Of a DNA stretch of 52,012 bases, positions 23,459 to 30,257 are shown piece after piece; the first letter of the stretch is position 1; each line of letters starts with the position of its first letter. The DNA lies in the IMG/VR virus record IMGVR_UViG_3300009129_000022, positions 1-52,012 of that record. One strand, 5' to 3'. Under the pieces are notes generated by a model, which saw nothing but the letters and a program-made list of their open reading frames with translations, did no database searches and was not told the DNA's origin. The stretch is from a virus. The translations under genes were made by a program, and so were the position numbers.

Positions 23459-23649
23459 CACCCTTTAAAGCTGGCGATTTGGTGAGATTCCGATACCCAT
23501 ACCGTGAGTCTGAGAAAGGGGTGTTTCTCGTGGTTAAAGTCGAGGGTAGTACGTGGATTCTGCTCCATAATGGGCCCGACCTTTCGCCCGATGGAACACA
23601 AACCTTGCACAACTGGACGAATCTGGAGGTGGTAAGTGAAGTATGTTGA
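23455..23649 (+). CDS. KxGDLV-family protein, 64 aa
   Basis: ATG after AAAGGTGCTAA. MTPFKAGDLVRFRYPYRESE, then VFLVVKVEGSTWILLHNG. It ends NLEVVSEVC, with the 14-nt overlap restored. Confidence 0.82.
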   Translation: MTPFKAGDLVRFRYPYRESEKGVFLVVKVEGSTWILLHNGPDLSPDGTQTLHNWTNLEVVSEVC

Positions 23650-23956
23650 CACAATGCACATTGTAAATGCCGGTGATGTGATTTGGCAGGAAAGGATGCC
23701 AGGTGGATGGTGCGTAGTGCTTGAAGTAATAGAGTGGGACGCAGAAAACCCCAGCCCGAAGGGCTGGATACAAGCCGACTATCCAGTTTATAAAGTACAC
23801 CATCCCATAGAGGGCATCATCGAAGACCCATCATATTATTATATCACACCAGAGGAGAAACACGAACTTTTAAATAGGGTTTGGAAAGATGGTAAAATCA
23901 TTGGATACAAGGAAGGTTACACTGGATTAAGGAGGTTTGAAGATGAAAGTGGGTGA
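23636..23956 (+). CDS. Larger KxGDLV-family relative, 106 aa
   Basis: GTG after GGAGGTGGTAA. The N-terminus MKYVDTMHIVNAGDVIWQER has the family strand shifted by about 8 residues; WCVVLEVIEWDAEN and YPVYKVHHPIEG follow. A C-terminal extension of about 30 residues (EEKHELLNRVWKDGKIIGYK) is not in other members. It carries a GGAGG near its end for the next gene. Confidence 0.78.
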   Translation: MKYVDTMHIVNAGDVIWQERMPGGWCVVLEVIEWDAENPSPKGWIQADYPVYKVHHPIEGIIEDPSYYYITPEEKHELLNRVWKDGKIIGYKEGYTGLRRFEDESG

Positions 23957-24143
23957 CATGGTGAGGTTACGGAAAGTAGCCGCGTGGTTACAACCACACA
24001 CTGACAAACGAGGCAAAATAGGCGTTGTGATAGAGATTAAACGGGATGCACCGCACGGGAAAAATGTATATCATGTTAGCTGGGCGAATAACACACAGGG
24101 CTGGGTATACCAACCAGAACTGGAAGTCATCAGCGAGTCTTGA
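23943..24143 (+). CDS. KxGDLV-family protein, last of its block, 66 aa
   Basis: The ATG at 23943 is chosen over a TTG two codons earlier because it restores the 14-nt overlap and follows GGAGG at good spacing. MKVGDMVRLRKVAAWLQ, then KIGVVIEIKRD and YHVSWANNTQGWV. It ends LEVISES with its TGA inside the next TTGACA box. Confidence 0.82.
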   Translation: MKVGDMVRLRKVAAWLQPHTDKRGKIGVVIEIKRDAPHGKNVYHVSWANNTQGWVYQPELEVISES

Positions 24144-24194
24144 CATTCTCTTAACACGGTTGCCCTTGACTTTTAGGGCCACGGGGTGTATATT
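24140..24194 (+). promoter_or_regulatory. TTGAC-module promoter, leaderless layout
   Basis: TTGACA 24140-24145 (holds the previous stop), TTAACA 24151-24156, TTGACT 24166-24171, a 17-nt spacer and TATATT 24189-24194. The predicted transcription start is the A of the ATG at 24201. Confidence 0.8.
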
Positions 24195-24200
24195 ATAGTC

Positions 24201-24413
24201 ATGTTAGGAAAAATAGTCAGATTTGTTGATAGCTCTCATGATCAGTATCCTGAGTTTGTGGGGCATTGTGGGTATGTGTTGAGGTGCGCAAAAAACCGCG
24301 ACACGGGCGCGCTGCACCTGGCAGTGAAGTGGTTTAAACCCCATCCCGTCTATGCAGGATCCGCCGCCCGCGAATCGCACTTCATGGCGAGCAAGTTTGA
24401 GGTGGTTTCATGA
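24201..24413 (+). CDS. KxGDLV-like protein (GKIVRFVD), probably leaderless, 70 aa
   Basis: The ATG at 24201 begins 7 nt after the -10 box; an in-frame GTG upstream would overlap the promoter and is rejected. MLGKIVRFVDSSHD, then HCGYVLRCAKNR and LHLAVKWFKP. It ends SKFEVVS. No Shine-Dalgarno sequence is possible on the predicted transcript. ATGA overlap with the next gene. Confidence 0.75.
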   Translation: MLGKIVRFVDSSHDQYPEFVGHCGYVLRCAKNRDTGALHLAVKWFKPHPVYAGSAARESHFMASKFEVVS

Positions 24414-24703
24414 ACATCTGGACGTTTGTGGTTAGATACGATGGCGAGCTATCTGTTTCGACCCATCTCACACTGAAGGGTGCATTGCTCGTGGCTGTTG
24501 GTGATGTTCTCGACTATCTTGGCATCTACGAAGAGTATTTTGATGACGACAGAGACGAAAAGGAATACCCACCGTGGAGAAAGGAACAGTTAGACGAAAT
24601 GGATAGCGAGCGGCTTACACAGGTATACAGACTGTGGTCCGAGCGCACCTGGGACCACTTTAACTATGAATCTGAAGTGATCAAAACAAAGGTGGAAGGA
24701 TGA
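24410..24703 (+). CDS. Conserved hypothetical protein, 97 aa
   Basis: MNIWTFVVRYDGELSVSTHL, then a helix (KGALLVAVGDVLDYL) and an acidic section rich in Glu, Asp and Trp. The pattern resembles a small phage protein family I have seen, with no function known. It is not a GDLV member but is coupled to them by ATGA overlaps on both sides. Confidence 0.76.
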   Translation: MNIWTFVVRYDGELSVSTHLTLKGALLVAVGDVLDYLGIYEEYFDDDRDEKEYPPWRKEQLDEMDSERLTQVYRLWSERTWDHFNYESEVIKTKVEG

Positions 24704-24924
24704 ACAATCACGGCGATCACGCAGACGTAGGCGATCTTGTGGAGGTTTATAATGCTGGTGGGCTACCAACGGGATATATAGGCTTGATCACAGATGTGCG
24801 TTTTCGTGGTTCTTTCCATAAAAACATTAAATATGTAAAGATCAAAGCGCCATATATCGATCATGACTGGCATTTAGCATCTTTTGTAAGGATTCTATCG
24901 AGCGCACGGAGCGAAGATGTTTAA
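24700..24924 (+). CDS. KxGDLV-family protein, 74 aa
   Basis: ATG after AAGGTGGAAGG. MNNHGDHADVGDLVEVYNAG has an 8-residue His/Asp-rich extension; YIGLITDVRF and NIKYVKIKAPY follow. It overlaps the next gene by 8 nt, not 14. Confidence 0.78.
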   Translation: MNNHGDHADVGDLVEVYNAGGLPTGYIGLITDVRFRGSFHKNIKYVKIKAPYIDHDWHLASFVRILSSARSEDV

Positions 24925-25159
24925 AGCTGGCGATATATTAAAACATTTGCCGAGCGGTGACATCGGCATCGTGATCGTTGCTCGTGAGGGCATGGTGCGT
25001 GATCTTAGCCGGTATGACGTAATGCAGCATTGTTTAGGAGACGATGCCGGCGCGCCACTACCCGCATCTATTCCATTGAATACAGGCGATCTTTGCGTTT
25101 TGAGGCGCGGACAGTTATATTTAATAATACACGAGTTCAGGTGGGAGAAAGTAGGATAA
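24917..25159 (+). CDS. KxGDLV-family protein, 80 aa
   Basis: ATG after GGAGCGAAG. MFKAGDILKHLPSGDIGIVI, then a loop and LCVLRRGQLYLIIHEFRWEKVG. The central part (CLGDDAGAPLPASIPLNTGD) is longer than in other members. One-base overlap (TAATG) with the next gene. Confidence 0.78.
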   Translation: MFKAGDILKHLPSGDIGIVIVAREGMVRDLSRYDVMQHCLGDDAGAPLPASIPLNTGDLCVLRRGQLYLIIHEFRWEKVG

Positions 25160-25365
25160 TGTTTAAAGTTGGTGATCTGGTTCGGATTAGTCCTGAATGG
25201 TTGCGAGAATGCGAGGATAAGATTCCTATGGGCGTCATTACTCGCACCTATCCCGAAACCCCAACCGCTCACGGGGGTCATAGTGTGGATGTGTACTGGC
25301 TTGACGAAGGAAAAGTGTACGACGGAGAAGATACGAGGGCTCTGATGTTATTAAACGAGTCTTGA
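25159..25365 (+). CDS. KxGDLV-family protein, last of its block, 68 aa
   Basis: The ATG at 25159 gives MFKVGDLVRISPEWLRECED; earlier in-frame starts lie well inside the previous gene. MGVITRTYPETP and HSVDVYWLDEGKV follow. It ends LLNES with TGA inside the next TTGACA box. Confidence 0.8.
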   Translation: MFKVGDLVRISPEWLRECEDKIPMGVITRTYPETPTAHGGHSVDVYWLDEGKVYDGEDTRALMLLNES

Positions 25366-25416
25366 CATTTACTTGACAGGACAGCACTTGACTTTTAGGG
25401 CTATCGGGTGTATATT
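25362..25416 (+). promoter_or_regulatory. TTGAC-module promoter, leaderless layout
   Basis: TTGACA 25362-25367, TTGACA 25373-25378, TTGACT 25388-25393, a 17-nt spacer and TATATT 25411-25416. The ATG at 25423 is exactly at the expected transcription start. Confidence 0.82.
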
Positions 25417-25422
25417 ATTGGT

Positions 25423-25626
25423 ATGAAGTTGATTACTATCAAGGCCGCACCCCGCGCATCTTCCCGCACACGTAACCGTTTGCGCGAGCATGGACCGGTG
25501 TTCAAGCTGGTGCGAGAAGACGAGCCGATCTGCTTTGCGGGTGTCAGGTGTATCTTTCTGCGTTCGGGCGAATGGTTCGGGTGGTTGCCCCTTAACGAGA
25601 TCGAGGTTATAAATGAAAGTCGGTGA
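25423..25626 (+). CDS. Conserved small basic protein, probably leaderless, 67 aa
   Basis: MKLITIKAAPRASSRTRNRL, then HGPVFKLVREDEPICFAG and FLRSGEWFGWLPLNEIEVI. I recognise this from other phages, function unknown. The C-terminus EIEVINESR is the array junction, so it feeds directly into the next GDLV gene (14-nt overlap). Confidence 0.8.
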   Translation: MKLITIKAAPRASSRTRNRLREHGPVFKLVREDEPICFAGVRCIFLRSGEWFGWLPLNEIEVINESR

Positions 25627-25780
25627 TATGGTAAAAACTCACAAGGGTAACCTTGCGATTGTTGTAGAGAGGTATATGATTGCCGGTCAGCTATATGTGA
25701 ATATAATGTTCTTAAAAACCGGATACCTCAGAACAGGCTTTTGGGGCGCTCAATGCGAGGTGATCAGTGAAAGTCGGTGA
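25613..25780 (+). CDS. KxGDLV-family protein, copy A of a duplicated pair, 55 aa
   Basis: MKVGDMVKTHKGNLAIVVER, then LYVNIMFLKTGYLRTGFWG and CEVISESR. It aligns along its whole length without gaps to the gene at 25930, differing at roughly a third of positions. Standard junctions at both ends. Confidence 0.82.
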   Translation: MKVGDMVKTHKGNLAIVVERYMIAGQLYVNIMFLKTGYLRTGFWGAQCEVISESR

Positions 25781-25943
25781 TCTGGTAAAATATAAACACG
25801 AGGATTGGGCTCATTGGGTCGGTATTGTGATTAAACAAATACCAGGGACCGATGAGACGCAAGTTGTTCAGTGGAATAAAGAAAACAACTTGCGTACCAG
25901 TAACCCTAAGCGTGACCTGGAGGTTATAAATGAAAGTCGGTGA
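25767..25943 (+). CDS. KxGDLV-family protein, 58 aa
   Basis: GTG after GAGGTGATCA. MKVGDLVKYKHEDWAHWVGI, then QVVQWNKENNLRTS. It ends LEVINESR. It is the single unit between the two near-identical genes. Confidence 0.82.
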   Translation: MKVGDLVKYKHEDWAHWVGIVIKQIPGTDETQVVQWNKENNLRTSNPKRDLEVINESR

Positions 25944-26097
25944 CTTGGTAAAAACCCAAAAGGGTAACCTTGCGATTGTGCTCGATAGGGTACAGATCGG
26001 GAACTTTCTATATGTAGATTTAAGGTTTTTAAAGACAGGGCGTGTGAGAACAGGCTTTACAGCGTGGAAGTGTGAGGTTATAAGTGCAAGTCGGTAA
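25930..26097 (+). CDS. KxGDLV-family protein, copy B of a duplicated pair, 55 aa
   Basis: MKVGDLVKTQKGNLAIVLDR, then LYVDLRFLKTGRVRTGFTA and CEVISASR. Same length as copy A at 25613. The DNA of the shared segments is also alike, e.g. AAGGGTAACCTTGCGATTGT in both. Stop TAA instead of the usual TGA. Confidence 0.82.
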   Translation: MKVGDLVKTQKGNLAIVLDRVQIGNFLYVDLRFLKTGRVRTGFTAWKCEVISASR

Positions 26098-26266
26098 CTT
26101 AGTAAAGATCAAACGCGCATCTATCGGGCTACCAAAAGGCTCGGTTGGCTTGATTGTGCGTCACTTCACGCACGGCAACACCTTGGTCTTTGAAATACAG
26201 TTTACAAACGGACGTACAGTCCGCTTACTATCACGAGATTTGGAGGTGATCAGTGGGACTGCGTAA
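26084..26266 (+). CDS. KxGDLV-family protein (GNLV variant), 60 aa
   Basis: GTG after GAGGTTATAA. MQVGNLVKIKRASIGLPKGS, then VGLIVRHFTHGNTLVFEIQF. Asp of GDLV is Asn, the same base change (GGTAAC) that turned the previous gene's stop from TGA to TAA. It ends LEVISGTA. Confidence 0.8.
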   Translation: MQVGNLVKIKRASIGLPKGSVGLIVRHFTHGNTLVFEIQFTNGRTVRLLSRDLEVISGTA

Positions 26267-26435
26267 TCCGAGAATACAGATAGGCGATCTGGTAGAACAT
26301 ACTAAGCCCCCGCCTCTGCGTGTAGGAAGGGTATATTTGGTAGTCCGCACGGCACCCGGCTGGATAAAGCTGGCGGACGAAGGCAATGAATGGGTGCAGG
26401 CATCAGCTTATGTGGTGACGCATGCAGGTAGGTGA
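26253..26435 (+). CDS. KxGDLV-family protein, 60 aa
   Basis: GTG after GAGGTGATCA. MGLRNPRIQIGDLVEHTKPP has a 6-residue extension; VYLVVRTAPGWIKLADEG follows. It ends VVTHAGR. Standard 14-nt overlap with the next gene. Confidence 0.8.
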   Translation: MGLRNPRIQIGDLVEHTKPPPLRVGRVYLVVRTAPGWIKLADEGNEWVQASAYVVTHAGR

Positions 26436-26601
26436 TTTGGTTTATGTTAAAACACACCCCGATATGATTATGGCTTTGATTGTGCGGATCCGTCATTCAG
26501 CGGAGGATTCCGCTGGTGAAACGCGCCTTATCTACGAGTGTCATGCGCTCGACGGTCATAGTTTCTCGTGTTTAGGGGAAAACTTGGAGGTTATAAAATG
26601 A
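26422..26601 (+). CDS. KxGDLV-family protein, 59 aa
   Basis: ATG at 26422 behind a weak GGTGACGC site. MQVGDLVYVKTHPDMIMALI, then TRLIYECHALDGHSFSC and NLEVIK. ATGA overlap with the next gene. Confidence 0.8.
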   Translation: MQVGDLVYVKTHPDMIMALIVRIRHSAEDSAGETRLIYECHALDGHSFSCLGENLEVIK

Positions 26602-26804
26602 ATCGTAGACGTATTACAGTTGGATCGCTCGTGCGACACAAACGCACCGGTGGCATCGGGCTCGTTATGGAACACATAATGTGGGATGCTGACTGGGGAG
26701 CGTACAAAGTAAAGTTTGTTAAGCCTGTCGGAGATGTTAAACTGTCTCAGGTTTATGATCGAGCAGACAGATTCGAGCCGGTTTACGAGTCAGAAGAGTC
26801 TTGA
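26598..26804 (+). CDS. KxGDLV-family protein (GSLV variant), last of the main array, 68 aa
   Basis: ATG at 26598 after GGAGGTTATAAA; an earlier in-frame start is rejected on context. MNRRRITVGSLVRHKRTGGI, then GLVMEHIMWD and YKVKFVKPVGD. It ends ESEES with TGA inside the next TTGACA box. Confidence 0.8.
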   Translation: MNRRRITVGSLVRHKRTGGIGLVMEHIMWDADWGAYKVKFVKPVGDVKLSQVYDRADRFEPVYESEES

Positions 26805-26855
26805 CATTTACTTGACAAGAAAGAACTTGACTTCTGCCCTGTTCGGGTGTATATT
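26801..26855 (+). promoter_or_regulatory. TTGAC-module promoter
   Basis: TTGACA 26801-26806 (holds the previous stop), TTGACA 26812-26817, TTGACT 26827-26832, a 17-nt spacer and TATATT 26850-26855. The leader has AAGGAG before the ATG at 26876. Confidence 0.83.
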
Positions 26856-26875
26856 TAGAGAGTAAGGAGAAAAAC

Positions 26876-27685
26876 ATGCCCCGCATCACCCTTGGTGACA
26901 GACTTCAAACTATCGTGGATAGTCCGTATCTGCCTGCTTCAAAGCTGAACTTCGCTAAATCGCTTCTGGCGTTTTATGAGCGCAAGCGCATGCTTACGCA
27001 GGGCCGACGTGTTTGGGTTGACAAGCTCGAAGAGATGATCGAGACGCGGCAGATCCTTGAAAAGACAGAAAAGCCTGAAATCGTGCAGGAAATCGACGCT
27101 TTGATCGCTCGTATGCCCGAATCCGATGCTTCAAGCTGGAATATGGGCTTTATTGGCTCGCTGCGTGAACAGGCTATGTCCGGTTACACGCTTACTGACA
27201 AGCAAACGAGCAAGTTGAAAGATATTGCCGGCGAGTACACTAACGAGGCACTTGCGGCACGCGAGAAGTGGCCAACTGTCTATCGAGATATGTATCGGAC
27301 TGATGCTGTTGTGCTCGCTAACTATTACGCTCATACCTCGTACTATCGCGATTTCGTGCGCAAAGTTCAAGATAATGGCGATTATGTGCCTCCAAAGCGG
27401 TTTTTTATGAAGCTACACACTAACAAGTTCGCCCAGAAGGTTCTGGCGGCTTGGTATGCAGAGCCTAAGTATTCGACTGGTTCGATGGTATCTCACCGTG
27501 CAAGCGCAAGCTGGGCAGCAAAGCGAGCACTCGCTAAGGGCGGTATCGTCATCGCGTCTAATCTTCCCATCATTTCCGCAGCTAACGGCGCGAAGCGTTA
27601 CAAAGTTCTCCCCGTTGGTGCTGTTGCGCCAGTCGAGATCGAGGAGCGACACATTAAAAAGTTTAAAGCCCCGAAGAAGGCTTGA
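26876..27685 (+). CDS. Conserved hypothetical protein, 269 aa
   Basis: AAGGAG lies 8 nt before the ATG. The protein is largely helical and basic; the C-terminal 70 residues (YKVLPVGAVAPVEIEERHIK) look like a small beta domain. Codons end in C or G more often than in the flanking array, and GC is visibly higher from here to about 32.6 kb. No family is recognised; the length and ordered composition support a real soluble protein. The TGA stop is in the next TTGACA box. Confidence 0.8.
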   Translation: MPRITLGDRLQTIVDSPYLPASKLNFAKSLLAFYERKRMLTQGRRVWVDKLEEMIETRQILEKTEKPEIVQEIDALIARMPESDASSWNMGFIGSLREQAMSGYTLTDKQTSKLKDIAGEYTNEALAAREKWPTVYRDMYRTDAVVLANYYAHTSYYRDFVRKVQDNGDYVPPKRFFMKLHTNKFAQKVLAAWYAEPKYSTGSMVSHRASASWAAKRALAKGGIVIASNLPIISAANGAKRYKVLPVGAVAPVEIEERHIKKFKAPKKA

Positions 27686-27735
27686 CATTCACTTGACATT
27701 TACCGCTTGACTTCTCCTCTGATCTATGAGAGAAT
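27682..27735 (+). promoter_or_regulatory. TTGAC-module promoter (GAGAAT type)
   Basis: TTGACA 27682-27687, TTGACA 27693-27698, TTGACT 27707-27712, a 17-nt spacer and GAGAAT 27730-27735 inside TATGAGAGAATAGAGCAT. Two other modules (28558, 32197) share this TATGAGATAAT-type -10 region. Confidence 0.72.
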
Positions 27736-27766
27736 AGAGCATAACCTTTGAGAAAGGATAGAAAAC

Positions 27767-28561
27767 ATGAATCGATGCTCATCGTGCTGGAAATATGGAC
27801 ACAACAAGCGCACCTGCCCTCAGATTACTGAGAGGTTGCAACAGCGTTATGATATGGCAGTTGAGGATAAGCAGCAAGCCTCTATCGATCACTGGGGTGA
27901 GCTACTTGCCAAGCGTACCGGCACCGATCCCCGCACTGGCGCAAAGGTGAACCGCAGAGCGGGTATCGTTCGGCGTTGCTCCTATTGTAAGTTTGTGCAT
28001 GGCTCGTGGGGTGATGAAGGCATCGGGCACACTCGCCGCACGTGCAAGCAACTTAAGAAGGATCGAAAGGAAGCAGCAAAACAAAATGGCATCGTGCGTA
28101 AGAAGGTGGTTGCTGCCCTGAAGCGTGAAGGTATTGGCGTTGGCGCTACCATTAGCTATAATAGCTATGGCTATTATCCCGATGGTAACGGCGATCAGGT
28201 ATATGAAGCACGTAACTATCCCTATATGGTTGTTTCTATTAACTGGGACAACATCACTGATCAAGTGCGAAACCCGCAGCCGCTTATGGTGCGCCGGTTG
28301 GATCAAGTGTGTAAGGTGGGCAGTCGAGGCACAACCAGTTTTCCGCTGCCACACCTTTACGAAGAAGACGACAAGACAGGTGTTAAGATTTCTGGTGGGC
28401 GACAGATGGGCTCTTGGGCGACCGATGGAGATCCAGACGGTTACGACGCTCGCACGCTCGTGACAAGAGCGCCAGCGAACGGGTGGGATAAAATCCCTGC
28501 CGATTATTACGCAGGTTCTTCCAGGGTTACCGACAGGCATTTTGACGACAAGAAGGGTTGA
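27767..28561 (+). CDS. Zinc-knuckle protein, 264 aa
   Basis: GAAAGGATAGAAAAC precedes the ATG. Residues 4-17 form a perfect CX2CX4HX4C knuckle (Cys4, Cys7, His12, Cys17). A second, wider Cys/His set (Cys71, Cys74, His88, Cys93) follows the same order. A basic helix comes next (KQLKKDRKEAAKQNG), then a beta-rich domain from about residue 115 to the end (ATISYNSYGYYPDGNG and YPYMVVSINWDNIT). Zinc knuckles usually bind single-stranded nucleic acid. The target is unknown. It is a single-gene unit between two promoter modules. Confidence 0.83.
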   Translation: MNRCSSCWKYGHNKRTCPQITERLQQRYDMAVEDKQQASIDHWGELLAKRTGTDPRTGAKVNRRAGIVRRCSYCKFVHGSWGDEGIGHTRRTCKQLKKDRKEAAKQNGIVRKKVVAALKREGIGVGATISYNSYGYYPDGNGDQVYEARNYPYMVVSINWDNITDQVRNPQPLMVRRLDQVCKVGSRGTTSFPLPHLYEEDDKTGVKISGGRQMGSWATDGDPDGYDARTLVTRAPANGWDKIPADYYAGSSRVTDRHFDDKKG

Positions 28562-28611
28562 CATTTTCTTGACAAGAAACCCTTGATCTTTCTTCTCGCA
28601 TATGAGATAAT
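28558..28611 (+). promoter_or_regulatory. TTGAC-module promoter (GATAAT type)
   Basis: TTGACA 28558-28563 (holds the previous stop), TTGACA 28569-28574, TTGATC 28583-28588, a 17-nt spacer and GATAAT 28606-28611. AAAGGAG precedes the ATG at 28641. Confidence 0.8.
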
Positions 28612-28640
28612 AAGACATCATCAAGAAAGGAGTTACCCCG

Positions 28641-28862
28641 ATGCCATCAAACCTCGACACCGTCATGACTTTCGCACAAGCGTGCGAGATTTTCACCCTT
28701 GATCTTCTGCCCTATATCCAGCAGGATTATGAGCAGGACGGAGAGCCTGACTATCCCGCTCGTCGGGAGTGCTGGAACAACTGGACAGACAATCTGTGTC
28801 GCGACGGACAGATCAGCGATTGGCAATGTGAGAACTGGTCTCACCCCCCTTGCAACGATTGA
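28641..28862 (+). CDS. Conserved small acidic protein, 73 aa
   Basis: FAQACEIFTLDLLPYIQQDY, then PARRECWNNWTDNLCRDGQI and WQCENWSHPP: a helical, Trp-rich protein with no known activity that I recognise from other large phages. It is the only gene between two promoter modules, which suggests individual control. Confidence 0.8.
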   Translation: MPSNLDTVMTFAQACEIFTLDLLPYIQQDYEQDGEPDYPARRECWNNWTDNLCRDGQISDWQCENWSHPPCND

Positions 28863-28913
28863 CATTTACTTGACAAGAAACACCTTGACTTTTAGGCCCA
28901 TCGGGTATATATT
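28859..28913 (+). promoter_or_regulatory. TTGAC-module promoter for the MoxR unit
   Basis: TTGACA 28859-28864 (holds the previous stop), TTGACA 28870-28875, TTGACT 28885-28890, a 17-nt spacer and TATATT 28908-28913. The leader of about 37 nt is longer than usual and ends with CCGGAG before the ATG at 28957. Confidence 0.83.
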
Positions 28914-28956
28914 TATAGAGTAAGCAAAACTTTTCATCCTCCCCGGAGACAATCAC

Positions 28957-30033
28957 ATGGCAGTAGACTTTAACACTTTTCTCGGTTCCGTTCCTTTCAT
29001 TCTGAAAGCGAAGCTGCCCGTACTCATTCGCGGCAAGCACGGACTTGGTAAATCTGAGGTGGTCTACATGATCGCTGACAAGATGACGCTACCCGTTGTC
29101 GAGCGTCGAGCGTCACAGATGACAGAGGGTGACCTTCTGGGTCTGCCCGATACCGCTGAGACTTCGATCAATGGGCGCAAGGCGACAACGTGGAACGCTC
29201 CAGACTGGCTCGTGACTGCCTGTGAGCAGCCGGTGGTGCTGTTCCTTGACGAGGTGGACCGCGCGACGATGGAAGTCCGTCAGGGCCTCTTCGAGTTGAC
29301 GGATAGCCGCAAGATCAACGGCTGGCGTCTGCACCCTGAGACGCTGATCATCGCTGCCGTCAACGGTGGCGAACACGGTGCGCAGTACCAAGTGGGTGAG
29401 ATGGATCCTGCCGAGCTTGATCGCTGGGCGGTGTTCGATGTCGAGCCGACTGTGGAAGACTGGCTGAAGTGGGCAAAGAGTAACGTCAATGTGGTTGTGT
29501 GGGATTTTGTTAACCACAACCATGCCCACCTGGAGCATCAGGGCGAGTTTGAGCCTAACAAGGTGTACCCGTCTCGTCGCTCGTGGAAGCGGTTTAACGA
29601 TACCGTAGCCGATACGGGCGTTTTCGAGAAGGAAGGCGATTCCGATCTGCTGTACAACCTCGCTTGTGCGTTCCTGGGCTTTGAAGCTGCGGTTGCATTG
29701 CGTGACTTCGTTGACAAGTACGAATGGCAGGTGACTATTGAGGATATCCTTGATGATGGTGCCCTTGAAAAGACGGAGCAGTGGGGCATCAACGATCACA
29801 GCGCGATGATCGAGAAGTTTGAGGCATCAGAGGTATTCAAGGCTGAGTTGTCAGACGAGCGTATCACTAACCTCGCTAACTACTTTGTGCAGCTTCCGTC
29901 AGAGGTTGCAATGAAGTTGTGGACGGTGCTGGGTGACGCTGATGTCATTGACAATGTGGTGCGACTGCACCAGGCTGAGACGGCATCGGGCACCAAGGTG
30001 AGCGAGCACCTTGTGGAAATCTTGGGTGGATGA
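28957..30033 (+). CDS. MoxR-type AAA+ ATPase, 358 aa
   Basis: Walker A is GKHGLGKS at residues 26-33 and Walker B is VVLFLDEVD at 93-101. TEGDLLGLP just before, and VEEVRQGLF-like and INGWRLHPETLIIAAVN segments after, are typical of MoxR ATPases. The C-terminal lid is helical. MoxR proteins work with VWA-domain partners to remodel or activate target complexes, and such a partner is encoded two genes downstream. Sequence and pairing suggest a chaperone-like machine. The target cannot be deduced. Confidence 0.92.
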   Translation: MAVDFNTFLGSVPFILKAKLPVLIRGKHGLGKSEVVYMIADKMTLPVVERRASQMTEGDLLGLPDTAETSINGRKATTWNAPDWLVTACEQPVVLFLDEVDRATMEVRQGLFELTDSRKINGWRLHPETLIIAAVNGGEHGAQYQVGEMDPAELDRWAVFDVEPTVEDWLKWAKSNVNVVVWDFVNHNHAHLEHQGEFEPNKVYPSRRSWKRFNDTVADTGVFEKEGDSDLLYNLACAFLGFEAAVALRDFVDKYEWQVTIEDILDDGALEKTEQWGINDHSAMIEKFEASEVFKAELSDERITNLANYFVQLPSEVAMKLWTVLGDADVIDNVVRLHQAETASGTKVSEHLVEILGG

Positions 30034-30257
30034 TGAGTAGCGTATCCGCAAAGCCGGGTAACCTTGTGACGGTTACCCGGATGCATACGCCTAACCTGGC
30101 ACTTGTTGTCGGGTGGCGTGATGGCGCAGAAGAGTGGGATGGTTCCATCCCTAATGAGCGTGAACGGTTTGTGTTGTTGCGGTTTATTAAACCTGCACGT
30201 GCCGTGAAGGCTGGAACGCTGGCATACGATACGCGAGACTTGGAAGTTATAAGTTGA
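30030..30257 (+). CDS. KxGDLV-family protein (AKPGNLVTV), 75 aa
   Basis: It starts in the stop of the MoxR gene (ATGATGA); the second ATG at 30033 is equally possible. VSAKPGNLVTVTRMHTPNLA, then LVVGWRDGAEEW and RFVLLRFIKPA. It ends DLEVIS followed by the TTG start of the next gene. Two family members are therefore inserted between the MoxR and VWA genes. Confidence 0.77.
   Translation: MMSSVSAKPGNLVTVTRMHTPNLALVVGWRDGAEEWDGSIPNERERFVLLRFIKPARAVKAGTLAYDTRDLEVIS

Noticed and set aside
20631-26804. CRISPR-like or integron attC-like repeat array
   Set aside because: The regular joints are part of overlapping coding sequences with 55-106-codon units between them; there are no spacers, no attC folds and no integrase.
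27902-28696. 264-codon open frame on the minus strand opposite the zinc-knuckle gene
   Set aside because: No ribosome binding site, and the plus-strand frame has clear CCHC motifs, a promoter module and a Shine-Dalgarno sequence. High GC lengthens antisense frames here.
29113-29799. 228-codon minus-strand frame opposite the MoxR gene
   Set aside because: A shadow of a well supported ATPase gene; no start context and no recognisable protein features.
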